From NCBI RefSeq assembly GCF_963583255.1, contig NC_084806.1, positions 24,827,735-24,891,734 on the forward strand: a stretch of DNA of 64,000 nt. The letters run 5' to 3'. The stretch is from Pyrus communis. Taxonomy: Eukaryota > Streptophyta > Magnoliopsida > Rosales > Rosaceae. The position numbers and the translations under genes are program-made. Under the pieces are notes generated by a model. The model did not search any database. It was given only the letters and a program-made list of their open reading frames with translations, and was not told the DNA's origin. Positions 1 to 11,567 of this stretch are shown piece after piece; position 1 is the stretch's first letter; the number at the start of each line of letters is the position of its first letter.

Positions 1-7
1 GTCATAA

Positions 8-280
8 GTGCATAATGTATTCCATGTGTCCATGCTATGGAGATACGTCTCTGATCCATCACATGTGATCCCTCCTCAGCTGTCAGAGATTAACCCAGAT
101 TTGACTTATGATGGGGTTTCAGTGACGATTCTTGACAGGAAAGACAAAGTCCTTAGGAATAAAACTGTTCACATGGTGAAAGTTTTATGGAGAAACCACT
201 CTATTGAGGAAACTACTTGGGAGACAAAGGAGCGTATGAGGAATCTTTATCCACGTCTGTTCTTTAATTATGATCTTTAG
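8..280 (+). pseudogene. Ty3/gypsy polyprotein, C-terminal tail (partial)
   Basis: The last 90 codons of a Ty3/gypsy Pol polyprotein are readable. They include the block HNVFHVSMLWRY, typical of the region after the integrase core, and end in a chromodomain-like segment (VKVLWRNHSIEETTWE) that resembles the VKVLW..(x)..EATWE signature of plant Ty3 elements. An in-frame TAA at 5-7 directly upstream shows that the polyprotein is already broken. The rest of pol and gag lie outside the window to the left. A polypurine tract and an LTR follow within 50 bp, which fits the 3' end of one element. Confidence 0.85.
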
Positions 281-309
281 TAATTTTGAAATTTTGGGGA
301 CAAAATTTT

Positions 310-324
310 CTTAAGGGGGTAGAT
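310..324 (+). other. Polypurine tract of Ty3/gypsy element
   Basis: The purine run AAGGGGG followed by TAGAT lies immediately before the LTR start. It is the expected primer site for plus-strand DNA synthesis. Confidence 0.7.
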
Positions 325-783
325 TATGACGACTCGTCCCTAATTTTCTATGTAATTTTCTCCCCGAGTGTGTAAATTGATGTTTATGCCTTTTTTGGCA
401 AAAGTGAAAATTGACATGGACGTGGTTATTCAGCTTTAATTTATTTTTCTCGTTATCATAATTGAATAGTACTCGTTGTTACGATCACATGAGCACTCGA
501 ATTAGACCCAAATCGGACTTGTAACGAAAAAGTTATGCTTAGTCAAAATGCTTTAACAACGAGCAGATTTTGTACCCATGCGTGTTAATTATTCAATGTT
601 TGAAAACCACTATTTTTTATAAGACACATTAGATTTTGCATAATTTCCGCTATACAAAACTCTGTCATTTTTCTTTTTAAAAATATGACCCGTGCCTCGT
701 TTCTCACCAATCAATTACTCTCCTCACTTTTCTCAACCAATCAGACATCACTCCTCTTTCTTCTTTCTGCCCAATTAGAAAGT

Positions 784-850
<67 letters not shown>
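784..850 (+). repeat. (CT)n microsatellite inside the LTR
   Basis: A CT-rich tract with only a few interruptions (an A near 831 and several TTT steps). It gives rise to a meaningless Ser/Leu-rich open frame. Confidence 0.9.
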
Positions 851-853
<3 letters not shown>

Positions 854-2269
854 TCTCCTTCAGTCTCCCTCGCTTGTGACTCTCTTACCACTGCAACACA
901 CACACACCAGCATCAAACCTCACATCTTGACCTTTAAACAACCACGATCATGTTCCCCACATCCCCACGAACTGATCCATACTAACAGATCACGAAATGG
1001 ACGAGTTTTGAGTGTCCAACTTAGAGCTCCGACTCGAGTAGAGTTTCCCTAACGTTTTCCCATGCGAGTTACAAAGTTTTGGGATGTTTGAATTAAGGCT
1101 GAGGGTTTTTAGGCTTTTTCAGTTAATTTCCTATCCATTTTTGGACTTCCAAAAGGTATAGACTTGTTCTACACTTCATAAGCTTCATTTCCATATAAAT
1201 TTTGTCAAAAATGGTTGAGAAATGAAGAAGATATGAAGATTTGAAATTTTTCTAGAAACTGGTGAAATTTTCCCAGTTTCCGGCGAACCAGATGGTGGCA
1301 GCGGAGGTCCACCGGAGAAAAATGAGCACTATATTTTAACGCCGTTAAGGTATTTAACTTACCCCGTTAGATTTAACGGAATATTTCGTCATATTTGACA
1401 GAATATTCCTCTATCAGTCTATCAGTCTGTCAAGCGCCTATGGTCATGACCTGGTGGTGCGTGAGTGTGTCTGGCCACTGGCTGGCGAGTGTTTGACATG
1501 TATTTCGAGTAGAACGTTTTCGTATATTTAAACCCTCTGTTTGAGCAAACTATGGGGTTTTTCCTAACCTCTTTGTGTATGTGTTAATTAATTAATTATT
1601 TTAGTTATTTCACATATAGGAGAAAATTATCCTGAGGAAGTATGAGGTCAAGCAAGGCAAGGAGGCTACAATCCTGCCACGTATTAGTTAGTGGGCATTT
1701 GTTTTCAGATATATATCTATATATTTTATAGTTTTCACAAATGCTTTTGGATTGATTTATGCATATCATGCCATGATTGAATAACATTACAAGAAATGTT
1801 GTACTGTTGTGAAATGCTAAAATAATCCTACGGGATGCGCATGTAAGTTTATTATGTTGACTAGAATTATTGAATAGTTATGGCATGCTTATATTTATGT
1901 AGTCTGCTCATCATTGCTGCACCTGGTGTTAGTAGGCAACTCTGACTCGTATGTGTTTCATAAACCTTTGCTTTTGCCCACTTACCCTTCTGTTTTTCGC
2001 CCCTCCAAGTCTTCGATAGTTGAATTCTCTATGGCATATGAGGAAACTCAGGTGGATTCTAACATATCTAAATAATGTAGGAACTTGTTCCTGTTGTGAA
2101 ATAAGTACTTAACTAGTTTCGACTACACTACTTATGTCATATATGCTCTAAACATTTGTGCTTTATGGGTTCTTCCCACTATTGCGCACTCTCTACTTTA
2201 GTTTAAATAATAGTTAGTTTTGGTTTAAATTTATCCATATTTTTATACTTCACTTTCCTTTTTGGTTAC

Positions 2270-2285
2270 GTCACCTTCAGGTGAC
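2270..2285. repeat. Palindrome GTCACCTTCAGGTGAC near LTR 3' end
   Basis: A 7-bp perfect stem with a 2-base loop, 35 bp before the LTR end. The equivalent place in the solo LTR (near 28516-28531) reads GTCACTTCCACGTGAC, so the 5-bp outer arms are kept although the loop has changed. Confidence 0.75.
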
Positions 2286-2320
2286 AGCCAACATATCTCG
2301 ACTCCGGTCGGGGTATGTCA

Positions 2321-2962
2321 TAATGCTTAGGGCCAACCTAAGATTTTGATCTGTAGAAGGATTGTTGCAGGTTCTTTGGATTGAGTACCTTTTGGATGTT
2401 ATTCAGAATGCCCCTATGTGATACATGTATCAGTTTTTACTATTATAATAAAATTGATACCGCTTCTCTTAAAAAAAATTGTACAAAATGATTAGATTTT
2501 TTTTTCTTCTCAAAGTGTCCAATACCATAATGCTAGATGGCATGTTTGGAAGTGTTTCTGAAATAACTAAAAGTAATTTTTTTTTTTGTTAAAATAAAAA
2601 GTAATGTTAAAGAGACTACATTTTTGCATCACAATTGTGTACCTAGGAAAAATGAAAAATAATTATAAAAGAAGCCGGGCACGAGTAATTATATGCAAAT
2701 TGGGATCGCTTCATTGAACCTTGACTACATTATCGTTATTTCAAAAATCATGCCACGCATAGAGAAGTTTGAAAAGGAGATACATACTAATATAAAAACT
2801 ATGTTCTCGATTAAATAATTAAAGTTGTGTGATTTTATTTAATAAATACCAGTGGCATGTGCTATGTCTATTTAATCAATATAAATAAGAAAAGAAATTC
2901 ATATATATATTTTTTTTTATGTCTCTTCTTAAGTGTGGAATTGCAATTTTTTCGCAACTACT
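2321..2962. other. Intergenic, no gene seen
   Basis: AT-rich sequence between two retrotransposons. There is no reading frame with recognisable protein similarity, only homopolymer T/A runs. Confidence 0.6.
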
Positions 2963-3258
2963 TGTTGAGTTTTAAGTGTTTTGTTTGTATTATCTTTCAT
3001 AGGGAAACAACAACATGAGGATACAAGATATATAGGGCAAGGAGTGATCAATACGCTGATCACCCTTGAATCACTCCTACATAGCAACTTCATAAAACAA
3101 GGAGCAGAAAGTAAGGTAAGGCAAAAAACTTATAACCACCCTAGAAGTATGGGAAAGAAGATACAAGATCTTTACAAGATATAACTAGAAGTAAGGTGAC
3201 AACTACACCCTAATCATCAACCTAACCAATAGCTCCGGATACCCACACTTGACATTTA
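2963..3258 (-). repeat. Copia 3' LTR
   Basis: 296-bp LTR. Its inner side is followed on the plus strand by ATACTCCCCCTCAAG, the complement of the polypurine tract. Confidence 0.92.
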
Positions 3259-3275
3259 ATACTCCCCCTCAAGTT
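3259..3275 (-). other. Polypurine tract of copia element
   Basis: On the minus strand this reads CTTGAGGGGGAGTAT, next to the 3' LTR. Confidence 0.8.
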
Positions 3276-3429
3276 GGGTCCAGAATGTTGATGGAACTGA
3301 GCTTGGATAGAAGACGCTTAAACTGATTTGGAGGTAATGGTTTGGTGAAAATGTCAACTAACTGATCAGCACTTCTTATGTAGAGAGTTTGAATCATTTG
3401 AGTTTGCACTTGAGCACGGACATAGTGGC

Positions 3430-4916
3430 AATCAACCTTAATATATTTTGTTCATTCGTGGAACACTGGATTGGATGCTAAGTGCATTACAACTTGATTA
3501 TCACAGTACATTAACATAGTTTGCTTTGCTTGAAACCCCAAATCACTCAACAGACCTTTAAGCCATATTAATTCACATGATGTGGATGCCATCGATCTAC
3601 ACTCAGCTTCTGCACTCGATCTTGCAATGACACTTTGCTTCTTACTCTTCCATGTTACTAGGTTTCCTCCCACAAACTTACAATAACTTGTGGTAGACTT
3701 TCGATCTATTTGGTTTCCTGCCCAATCAACATCGCAGTAACCATCATTCTTCTTCATGAGAATTCCTCTTCCAATCGATCCTTTGAGATAACGAAGTACT
3801 CTCTTAACAAGGTTGAAGTGTTCTCTTGTAGGTGCATGCATGAATTGACTAGCTAAGCTCACTGCAAATGTAATATCTGGTGTGATAGTTAAATAAATTA
3901 ACTTACCAATAAGCCGTTGATAGTAACCAATATTAGGCAGAGGTTTTCCTTCCATGCTAAGCTTGAGCTTGCTGTCGAGCGGAGTTTGAATTGGCTTTGC
4001 ATCCTTCATGTTTGATTTCGTGAGAAGATCGATGATATATTTCCTTTGGTTAAGCAATAGCCCTTTACTTGATGAGGCCATTTCTATCCCCAGAAAATAT
4101 TTTAACCTTCCAAGGTCTTTGATGGAGAACTTCTGTTGTAAAGAGACCTTAAGGTTTTTGATTTCATCAGCATTGTCCCCGGTGTTTATTAAGTCATCAA
4201 CATAGATTAACACTACAAGTTCGCTAACCACTCATGTTCGAACAAACATGGATGAGTTTGCATGACTTCTTTGAAAACCAACTTCTTTAAGAATCGAGCT
4301 GAGCTTGGCATACCAAGCTCTTAGGGATTGTTTTAATCCATGAATGGATTCATGCAACCTACACACCATGCCAGGCTTATTATATTGAGGATGTCCTAGT
4401 GGTAGTTTCATGTAGACCTCCTCTTCAAGGTCACCATGTAAGAATGCATTCTTCACATCCATTTGGTATAAAGACCATCTTTTATTCATAGCAACAGACA
4501 ATAACACGATCAAAGTGTTCATCTTGGCAACTGGAGGAAATATTTCCTTGTAGTCCACGACATATATTTAAGTGATCCTTTAGCCACCAACCTAGCTTTG
4601 TGCCTTTCAATCGATCCATCTGAGTGGAATTTGATCTTGTAGATCCACTTACTACCAATTGCCCCCCCCTTTTTTTTTTTGGTGGAAGTCTAACTACACT
4701 CTAGGTGTTGTGAATAGTGAGAGCATGAAGCTTTTCCTCCATGGCATTTCTCCACACTTCTTGAAATGTTTGGTGCTCGCAATGACTGGTGATGGTGTTC
4801 AAATAGGCAGCATAAGTTTTTGAAACTTTCTGGTAGGACATGAAACCACTGATTGGATACCTTACTGAATAAGTCACATAATCTTGAAGCCTTGTATGAG
4901 GATGCCTAGCACGCAT
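3430..4916 (-). pseudogene. Copia reverse transcriptase and RNase H
   Basis: On the minus strand this region carries the copia RT palm (QMDVKNAFLHGDL near 4440), then YVDDL (about 4190-4204), and RNase H ending in the block KQSVIARSSAEAECRSMA and a DNQ motif. An in-frame TGA at 4232-4234 separates the palm start from YVDDL, between FVRT and MVSELVVL. Further stops lie upstream near 4560-4700. The linker upstream (4701-4916) also matches copia sequence between integrase and RT. The 3' end runs to about 3430, just short of the LTR. Confidence 0.9.
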
Positions 4917-5548
4917 TGGATTTCTTTTGCCTTGGACCTGTTATCTTTCTTCTGTCTAGCTTTCTGGCTCTTCATGAGGAGATTCTTCATTGTGCATTTG
5001 TTGGTCAGGATTGTGATTAGTAACTTGAGTTTCATCAGCTCTAGCAGGAGCATTAAGAGGTTTTATCTCAAAAGATAGTTCATCAGCCCTTAGTAAGGGA
5101 AAAAACTCAAAACATGACTCCCCATGTGACTAATCATCAGACAGCTTGTTTTAAAAGGGGTTAGTTTCATCAAATCATACATCCCTTGAAACTACAACTC
5201 TCTTTAACTCGGGACTATAGCACTTGTAACCTTTTTGAGTAGATGAGTAACCAAGAAACATGCATTTGTTAGCCTTAGGGTCCAGTTTATCCTTATGCTG
5301 TGATTAAATATGAACATAGCATATGCATCCAAAGAACTTTAAGATGTGACAGACTAACATCCCTTCCTTTTAACACTTCTATTGGAGATTTAAACTCCAA
5401 GACTCAACTTGGTAATCTGTTTATGATATATATAGCTGTCATGGCCCCTTGGGACCAAAATCTTTTTGGTACTTTAATGTGCAACATTATAGCTCTTTTT
5501 TTTCTTTTCAAGTAGATCACGATTCTTTCTCTCAGCTAGGCCGTTTTG

Positions 5549-6694
5549 TTATGGAGTACCAACACAACTAGTTTGATGCAAAATTCCATTACTGCTTAAA
5601 TATTGTTTCATGATGTGTGACATATATTCCGAGCTATTATCAGATCTCAAAGTTTGGATTTGGGAATTGAAATGATTTTTGACAAGATTATGGAAGTCTA
5701 TGAATGCTTCAACAACTTCACTCTTAGATTTCAAAAGGTATAACCAAGTAACTCTCGAGGAATCATCTATGAAAGTTACAAAGTACTTATAGCCATCAAA
5801 AGATTAAAAAAATGGCCCCCATACATCTAAATGTACAAGTTCAAAAACTTGTTTGGTCCTATTTGAGGATGAACCAAAAGGTAACCTAGTGGCTTTACAA
5901 AAATGACAAGTATCACACTGGATCACTTCTTTACACAGATTTGGGAACAATCTTGACAAAATAGGCTAGGAAGGATGAGCTAATCTTTGATGCCATAAAG
6001 TTTAGCTTTGACTTAGGCTAGACTTGACCTAAAATCCCTTGAGAAATGAAGTCTCCTTGGATAGGTAATAGAGACCATCTAAGAAAAAACCTTCACCAAT
6101 CTTCTTCTTGGTGATATAATCCTGAAAAATGACAGTGTAAAGGGAGAAAGTAACTGACCAGTTTAATGCATGTGTGATTTTTCCAACTGAGAGAAGTTGA
6201 AAAAGGAATGAAGGAATGTACAAGGCTTTAGACTCTATATTGTCAGACACAAGATTTATTTTTCCCATTCCTAACACTTTAGCTCCCTCCCTATTAGCAA
6301 CTGGAACATGTGAAGGTGTAGGAAGTTTTTTAAAATCATGAAGCTTGTAAAATTGGTTTGTCATGTGATCTGTGGCATCAGAATCTATGACCCACAAATC
6401 ATGCAATTGATTTATATTTAAAGTAGTTTTGAAAGTTGTCAATATACCTTGCATGTTGTCCTGAGTGAGCTTTTTCGAGTCGGTTAGAAAACCTGTAAAC
6501 TTTCCCAGCAAAGCAGCTGACTTGCCATTTCCAGAGGTACCAGCGTCATCACTCCCAGAGACTTCCTTTTTTAGTTGAAGGTACATAGCGAACTCATTTA
6601 TAAGTGTGGTGGGATTGGAGGTAAAATTCAGAAGATCATCTGAGCCTCTGGTTGATAAGGATGAGGCATGATTAGCTTTGTAACTGGGGAACAA
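5549..6694 (-). pseudogene. Copia protease and integrase
   Basis: The protease active-site block reads VIDSDATDHM (near 6385 on the minus strand). Active copia proteases have D-S/T-G, so the glycine has become Asp. Integrase is represented by the catalytic-core block with LRSDNSSEYMS and the GILHQTS segment (5549-5734), an Asp and a neighbouring conserved site of the DDE core. The stretch 5735-6028 is broken by stops. Gag lies upstream and RT downstream, as expected for copia. Confidence 0.88.
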
Positions 6695-6703
6695 AGGCTT
6701 CTT

Positions 6704-7590
6704 CTAAATAAACCTTTCATTTTTCATGAAGTCTGGTTTGAGCTCAGGGTGAAGAATCCAGCAATGGTCTCTCACGTGTCCGGTGGCATCACAATGTTTG
6801 CATTTAAGATGAGGATTTCTTCCCTTGTACTTCTTATCACTGAAAAAATAAGCCCTAGCTTCCAAGGCAGTTGTTGTGGTACTAGTGTTCATAACCTTTT
6901 TCCTCACTTCTTCCCTTTCAATTGTTGCACAAACATTTGCAAAGGTGGGAAGCTTTGGATTCATGAGAATATGGCTACACATATCCTTATATTCATACCC
7001 TAAACTAGAGAGAAGCTGGAAGATTTTATCTTTTTCAGTCCTTTTAAGAAGTAGGCTTGAGTCCGTTGTATGTGGACGGTATACCACCAACCCATTCCAC
7101 ATACCTTTTAGACTTCCAAGAAGCTGAACAAAAGGTTTTCCATTTTGTTGCATGATCGCGATATCTCTTTTAAGCTGAAACACAGGGGTTGCATTATTCT
7201 GATTTCCATACATCTCTTGCACGGACTTCCATAGCTGGAAGGATGATTCAAAGTAGCTGAATATCTCGCTATCTTCTGCTCCAATGAATTGAGGAGCCAG
7301 GACATGACCAACTGATCTTTACTAAGACAAAATTCATAAGTGGAAGAGGAAGCATCAGGAGCTTCAATACTTCCATTTATAAACCCTAGCTTTGATCTTC
7401 ATCCTAGGGCAAGTGAAACTTCCCTCGACCATGGTAAGTAGTTGAACTCATTTAGAAGCACAAAACTCAACCTTTGATTTGGATTTACATCGATCTCGAG
7501 TTGATTTTGGTGACTAGCTCCAAGTAAGCCATCAGCCTCGGACTCGAGGATTGGGTTTTCGTTAGCCATGGAAGAAAGCTTGAAAAACAA
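6704..7590 (-). pseudogene. Copia gag with CCHC zinc knuckle
   Basis: The gag start region, beginning MANENPILESEADG shortly after the ATG at about 7570, runs into the plant copia gag block NYLPWSREVSLALG. It is then interrupted by an in-frame TGA near 7396 and by a frame change near 7110-7220. The C-terminal part holds CKHCDATGHVRDHC (about 6765-6810), a C-X2-C-X4-H-X4-C zinc knuckle that binds the RNA genome in functional Gag. The reading frame is clearly not intact. Confidence 0.88.
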
Positions 7591-7623
7591 AGAAAAAAAG
7601 TATCACAGAGACATGTTATTCCT

Positions 7624-7635
7624 GAACTGATACCA
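7624..7635 (-). other. Primer binding site, tRNA-iMet type
   Basis: The minus strand reads TGGTATCAGTTC directly after the 5' LTR. TGGTATCAG is the standard complement of the initiator methionine tRNA 3' end. Confidence 0.85.
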
Positions 7636-7931
7636 TGTTGAGTTTTAAGTGTTTTGTTTGTATTATCTTTCATAGGGAAACAACAACACAAGGATACAAG
7701 ATATATAGGGCAAGGAGTGATCAACAAACTGATCACCCTTGAATCACTCCTACACGGCAGCTCCATAAAACAAGGAACATGAAGTAAGGTAAGGCAAAAA
7801 GCTTACAACCACCCTAGAAGTATGGGAAAGAAGATACAAGATCTTTACAAGATATAACTAGAAGTAAGGTGACAACTACACCCTAATCATCAACCTAACC
7901 AATAGCTCCAGATACTCACTCTTGACTTTCA
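7636..7931 (-). repeat. Copia 5' LTR
   Basis: 296 bp, same length as the 3' LTR. It ends TTTCA on the plus strand, so the minus-strand LTR starts TGAAAGTC. Confidence 0.9.
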
Positions 7932-7936
7932 ATACT

Positions 7937-8491
7937 AATATAATCAATCTTCTTTGCTTGACCAAAAAAAGGTATTCTTTCTAAAACTTTTGGGTGTGCA
8001 AAGAATTTTTATGCAAATAAAGATTTTTTTTTTTTTACAAAGCAAAAAAAAAAGGATATTAAGTGACCTCATCATATGAGATAGGTCATACATTTATGTG
8101 TTTGTTTTTCTCATCGCAAATAGGGGAGGGGTTAGCAACATTTTAAAACTAAATATCAAAAGGGAAAAGAACAACTTTGTCATCCTAGTATGAGTTTGAT
8201 TTGCTCAGCTCCCCTTGTTTTGTATCTCCCCCTAATTCCTTATTCTCTAATCTAGCTGATTAATCAGCAGGCGTAATCTAATATCATGCACCAACTTCTG
8301 AAATATACACTTTGGTAGAGATTTGGGGAATATGTATGTTAGATTGTCATCGGAACAGGTTTGTTTGACTTCACTAATTTTATCCTTCTAAATTAATAGC
8401 AAAGCAAGAAATTATTTGATGAGTGGGCTAAGCTAAAATTATTACCACAAAATCAAATGCTTAAATTTTTTTGTTACTTACATAAAGTTAT
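7937..8491. other. Intergenic, no gene seen
   Basis: AT-rich sequence with homopolymer runs near 8030 and 8047. No similarity is recognised on either strand. Confidence 0.6.
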
Positions 8492-8499
8492 ATAATAAT

Positions 8500-9111
8500 C
8501 TGTGTTCTAAAAATCAGGCTAAGCCCTAGGCGGTGAAGACCCACCTCGATTTAGGGCAAATCGTCTTGAAAATTTGATCTGGAGCTAGGCGACCACCTAA
8601 GCAGTCCTAGGCAGCTCCTAGGCGGATTTGTTTTTATATTAATTGTGTGCTTTTTTTATCGTTTAGTTTCATGGTGGTATACTTATGGAAATGGTGTACC
8701 GAATTTGCAAAGGATGGATTGATTATAAGTTCATCCAATTGTGAAATGAATTGGAGAACTTTTAAGGGGATACATACAAAATAAAGAAATAAACTAGATA
8801 CAACAATGTTAAATAGTTTAGTCTATGTTCAATCCAATGCAAGGATTATGAACAAGAAGAATTTAATCTATCATCCAAGAATACTCATCATTATGATTAT
8901 GTGCTTACTGTTTTTTAAATATTGAACTAGTTGGATGGATGCACTTTGTGTATTCTTCTACTTCTATTTTTTTTTTGTTTTAAGTGTAAATACGCACTTA
9001 TTTACAAGATATATAATAAATTTATATAAATCGGCCCAGGCCCCGCCTAGCTGCCTAGGCGCTAGGCCTTTGCCCGCTGCCCGACTAGCACCTATCATTT
9101 TTAGAACATTG
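8500..9111. mobile_element. Non-autonomous hAT-type element (MITE)
   Basis: A 612-bp segment whose ends are inverted: left CTGTGTTCTAAAAAT and right end, reverse-complemented, CAATGTTCTAAAAAT. It is flanked by the 8-bp direct repeat ATAATAAT at 8492-8499 and 9112-9119. Eight-bp duplications are the hallmark of hAT transposition. Both subterminal regions carry many copies of CCTAGGCG or its complement, which resemble clustered transposase binding sites. The interior is AT-rich and non-coding. The duplication is low in complexity, so part of the match could be chance. Confidence 0.8.
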
Positions 9112-9266
9112 ATAATAATAAACTTGAAAGTAATAATTTGAAGTAAGAAATTTAACTCTAAATAAATCAGATTTAACAAGGAAAGCATTTAAAGGTGCAA
9201 CTTATAGAAAGAAACATACATCATCAATCTTGTCATAACAACCTAGCAAATAAAAAGAAAAAGTAC

Positions 9267-9873
9267 CTATTCAAGTTGTATCCTTCAATCCTTAATGAAA
9301 TGGAAATCCTTTGTTATTTCATCTTAATCAACCTTTTTGGCAAACTCTTTTTCAATTTAGACAACCATTGAATCTGCTATAAATTCACTCTCCATCTTGT
9401 CGTGAAATCTTGTTTCAACATGATTCATTGTTGAAAAAGATCATTGTTGTAGAAATGGAAAGAGTCAATACAAGTCAAATTAACCTATCAATCAAATAGT
9501 ACCTTTCAGACCTCTTTGTTTCAACTAATCCATAATCCTCAACATATGTAGCTCTTTTTCAGTGAAATCTTGGGGATAAATTTTTCTGCAAGCATGCCAA
9601 TCTGATCAATGTTAAACACCTTAAAAGCATCTCTTGGTTATAAAGTTGAACTGAGAATAAGAAGTTTCATTGCCTCCTCACTAAACATACTATTTAGCTC
9701 TACCAACTAAAAATCTACTGCATTATTGAAGATATTAAAGGTTGCTCAATTGGTACTAGTGGATTACCATTAGATGCAGAAGGTCCATCACTTTCTAATT
9801 TATCACCATCATCTCTTTTTCCAAAGAGTAAATCAATGGTTCTTAACCTCTTCATTGAACTAATGTTTGACAT
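9267..9873 (-). pseudogene. hAT transposase (zinc finger MYM-type 1-like), internally deleted
   Basis: The ATG at 9873 opens MSNISSMKRLRTIDLLFG, the typical N-terminus of plant zf-MYM1-like hAT transposases (MKR..TIDSFF). About 45 codons later comes a TAG, and the sequence then continues straight into the C-terminal region: YPQDFTEKELHMLRIMD, YYLIDRLI, and KMESEFIADSMVV with frame changes between them. These are the hAT C-terminal dimerisation blocks. The zinc finger and catalytic core, several hundred residues in the family, are missing. It is an internal-deletion derivative or degraded copy and cannot make active transposase. Confidence 0.78.
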
Positions 9874-10430
9874 AACAAATTGAGCAACAATAATACAACT
9901 TTATATAATAAATTATATTTCTAAGAAATCTATCATAAAAAAAATATATTAAATTTTAAACTGAGTTTTTCATGGATGAACTCTTAAAATTCAAGCAATA
10001 ACAAATAAACTCATTAAGAATTAAGAATAAAGTGGTAAAAAACTTACCTATTGGTGAGAAAAATCGATAAACTTTCACACTTGTAGAAGTTGATTATTAC
10101 TCTTAAAAAACCTAAAATAATAAAATATTAAAATCTACTAACTACTCCATAGGAAATCCAGGAGACGTGTCTTTTGTAAATTGAACAAAGTAATCAATTT
10201 TTTAAGGTTAGTATTGTATTTTACTCTCTAAAGACGCGTGTGCGTATAATTTGTAATATAATATTATTAAATGTTGGTATTGATTAAACTAAACAATTTA
10301 TTTAACATTTATTAACTCTTAATTCTCCTAAAAGTAGTCTTAGTGTTACAACTTTTATTTATTGGGTGGACTATAATAATTAAAAATAGTAAAATAGCTC
10401 AAATAATTAGCATTTTTAAACTCAAACTGT
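9874..10430. other. AT-rich intergenic, no gene seen
   Basis: Very AT-rich sequence without a supportable reading frame. Confidence 0.55.
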
Positions 10431-11560
10431 TTGAGGGAGAATATTCTATGATATGATTAAGAATCTCTGGCCAGAGTATGAATGAGATTTAGATCGTCGT
10501 TCCAAATCACATTCACGGTAATCCTATAAGTAAAAGAATCACATTGGATAGTAGACATGAATAAACTATCAAACCAAACAATGTGGTCAAGAGTATTGTA
10601 TTAGAGAAAGACCGTATTGCATTGTAATCCTAAATTGAATAGGTTCTCTACCTCTTCTGATTAGCTTGGATAACCATCACATACTGCTTGGTGTCACTCA
10701 TGGTTTGTGGAAACCCTAAACGTGTATAATCACTAAAGGGAGAATTGAAAGTAAGTTTCAATTCACAATCGATATGAAGAGTTATAATCGCCCACTGCCT
10801 CACTAAAAGGAACCTAATGGATCGTACACCATGTAAGGTAGAGATTGAAGAAATAACGGAGATGAGGAAGGATAATTAAATGGTTTAATTATTTATAGCA
10901 AGGATTAATTAATATGATGATTAATCAAACGAATAAGTTCGTTTTAAACCTCGGGTTAGTTTTGGGCCACAATGCCCAATTGGACTTGAATGTCAAGTCC
11001 AATAACTCAAGTTGTATGACAACTTGAAAACACAAAGGGCTTGTAAGCCCTATAAACCCTTAAGGCCGGCCATATAGAGAAAGGGTAGTGAACTTGCTTT
11101 AATTGCAAGTTTGCCACTACATTGTGAGGTGGTATAAAGGCAACGTTATAGCTATTTCATCCTTAGGGTTTCTTTTGGAGAAAAGATGAGAACACAAGCT
11201 CCCTTTTCTCTCTAAGAAGCCGGCCACCCTAGGAAGGTTTTACTAGCATCTAAATCTTCCTAGGTCACTCATCTTTTCATCAATGCTCTCCTTGGTGTGG
11301 AAAAATTAAAGGTTCTCTATTTTGGGAACTTGGATAATCCTTTCAACCATCATCCTCCAAGAAATCCATGGAGCTAAGAAGCAAGGAATGAAGGCCCTCT
11401 CCTTGGGTGATTAGCCTTTGCTTATGCAAAGAGGAATCAACAAAGGTATAAGATTTCTCAACTCACTTTGTTCTTGAGCTGAGTCTTGGTTCACCCAACT
11501 ACTAGGCTTTGAATTTCATAGGTTAAGTTTTGTTTTTGGGTGCATACAAGCATGATTCCA
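10431..11560 (+). mobile_element. LTR-like remnant (copy A)
   Basis: About 1.1 kb whose first 550 bp match, in diverged form, the sequence at about 38030-38650. Shared blocks include 'tatcacattggat'-type words, 'aaccaaacaatgtggtcaagagtatt', 'gtaagtttcaattcacaatcg' and 'ggaacctaatggatcgtaca'. The second half has a TATA-like GGTATAAAGG near 11132, a pyrimidine-rich leader and an 'aaggtataag' donor-like site, as in an LTR U3-R-U5. No coding sequence is seen. The exact ends are not defined. Confidence 0.55.
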
Positions 11561-11567
11561 CCTTTAA

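Larger units (their letters stand above)
325..2320 (+). mobile_element. 3' LTR of Ty3/gypsy element
   Basis: About 2.0 kb of LTR lies between the polypurine tract and the sequence GGGGTATGTCA. It begins TATGACGACTCGTCCC, where the solo LTR at 26445 begins TGTGACAGCCCGTTCC, so the first dinucleotide looks mutated from TG to TA. Both LTRs share the order of conserved blocks: a stretch of GCCGTTA-type words, a block around 'agtgggc', a 'ttttgcccact' block, and the same 3' palindrome. The partner 5' LTR would be left of the window, so the target duplication cannot be checked. Confidence 0.8.
2963..7931 (-). mobile_element. Ty1/copia retrotransposon, complete but decayed
   Basis: The element is bounded by two direct repeats of 296 bp each (2963-3258 and 7636-7931) that start TGTTGAG on the plus strand. 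Read on the minus strand, the order is 5' LTR, a primer site complementary to initiator tRNA-Met, gag with a zinc knuckle, protease, integrase, reverse transcriptase with YVDD, RNase H, polypurine tract, 3' LTR. That is the copia domain order. Flanks ctact (2958-2962) and atact (7932-7936) fit a 5-bp target duplication with one change. About 19 differences between the LTRs by eye (about 6%) point to an old insertion. Stops and frameshifts break the polyprotein repeatedly. Confidence 0.93.

Noticed and set aside
685..879. Ser/Leu-rich frame resembling a signal peptide or membrane protein
   Set aside because: It is a translation of the (CT)n microsatellite in the LTR.
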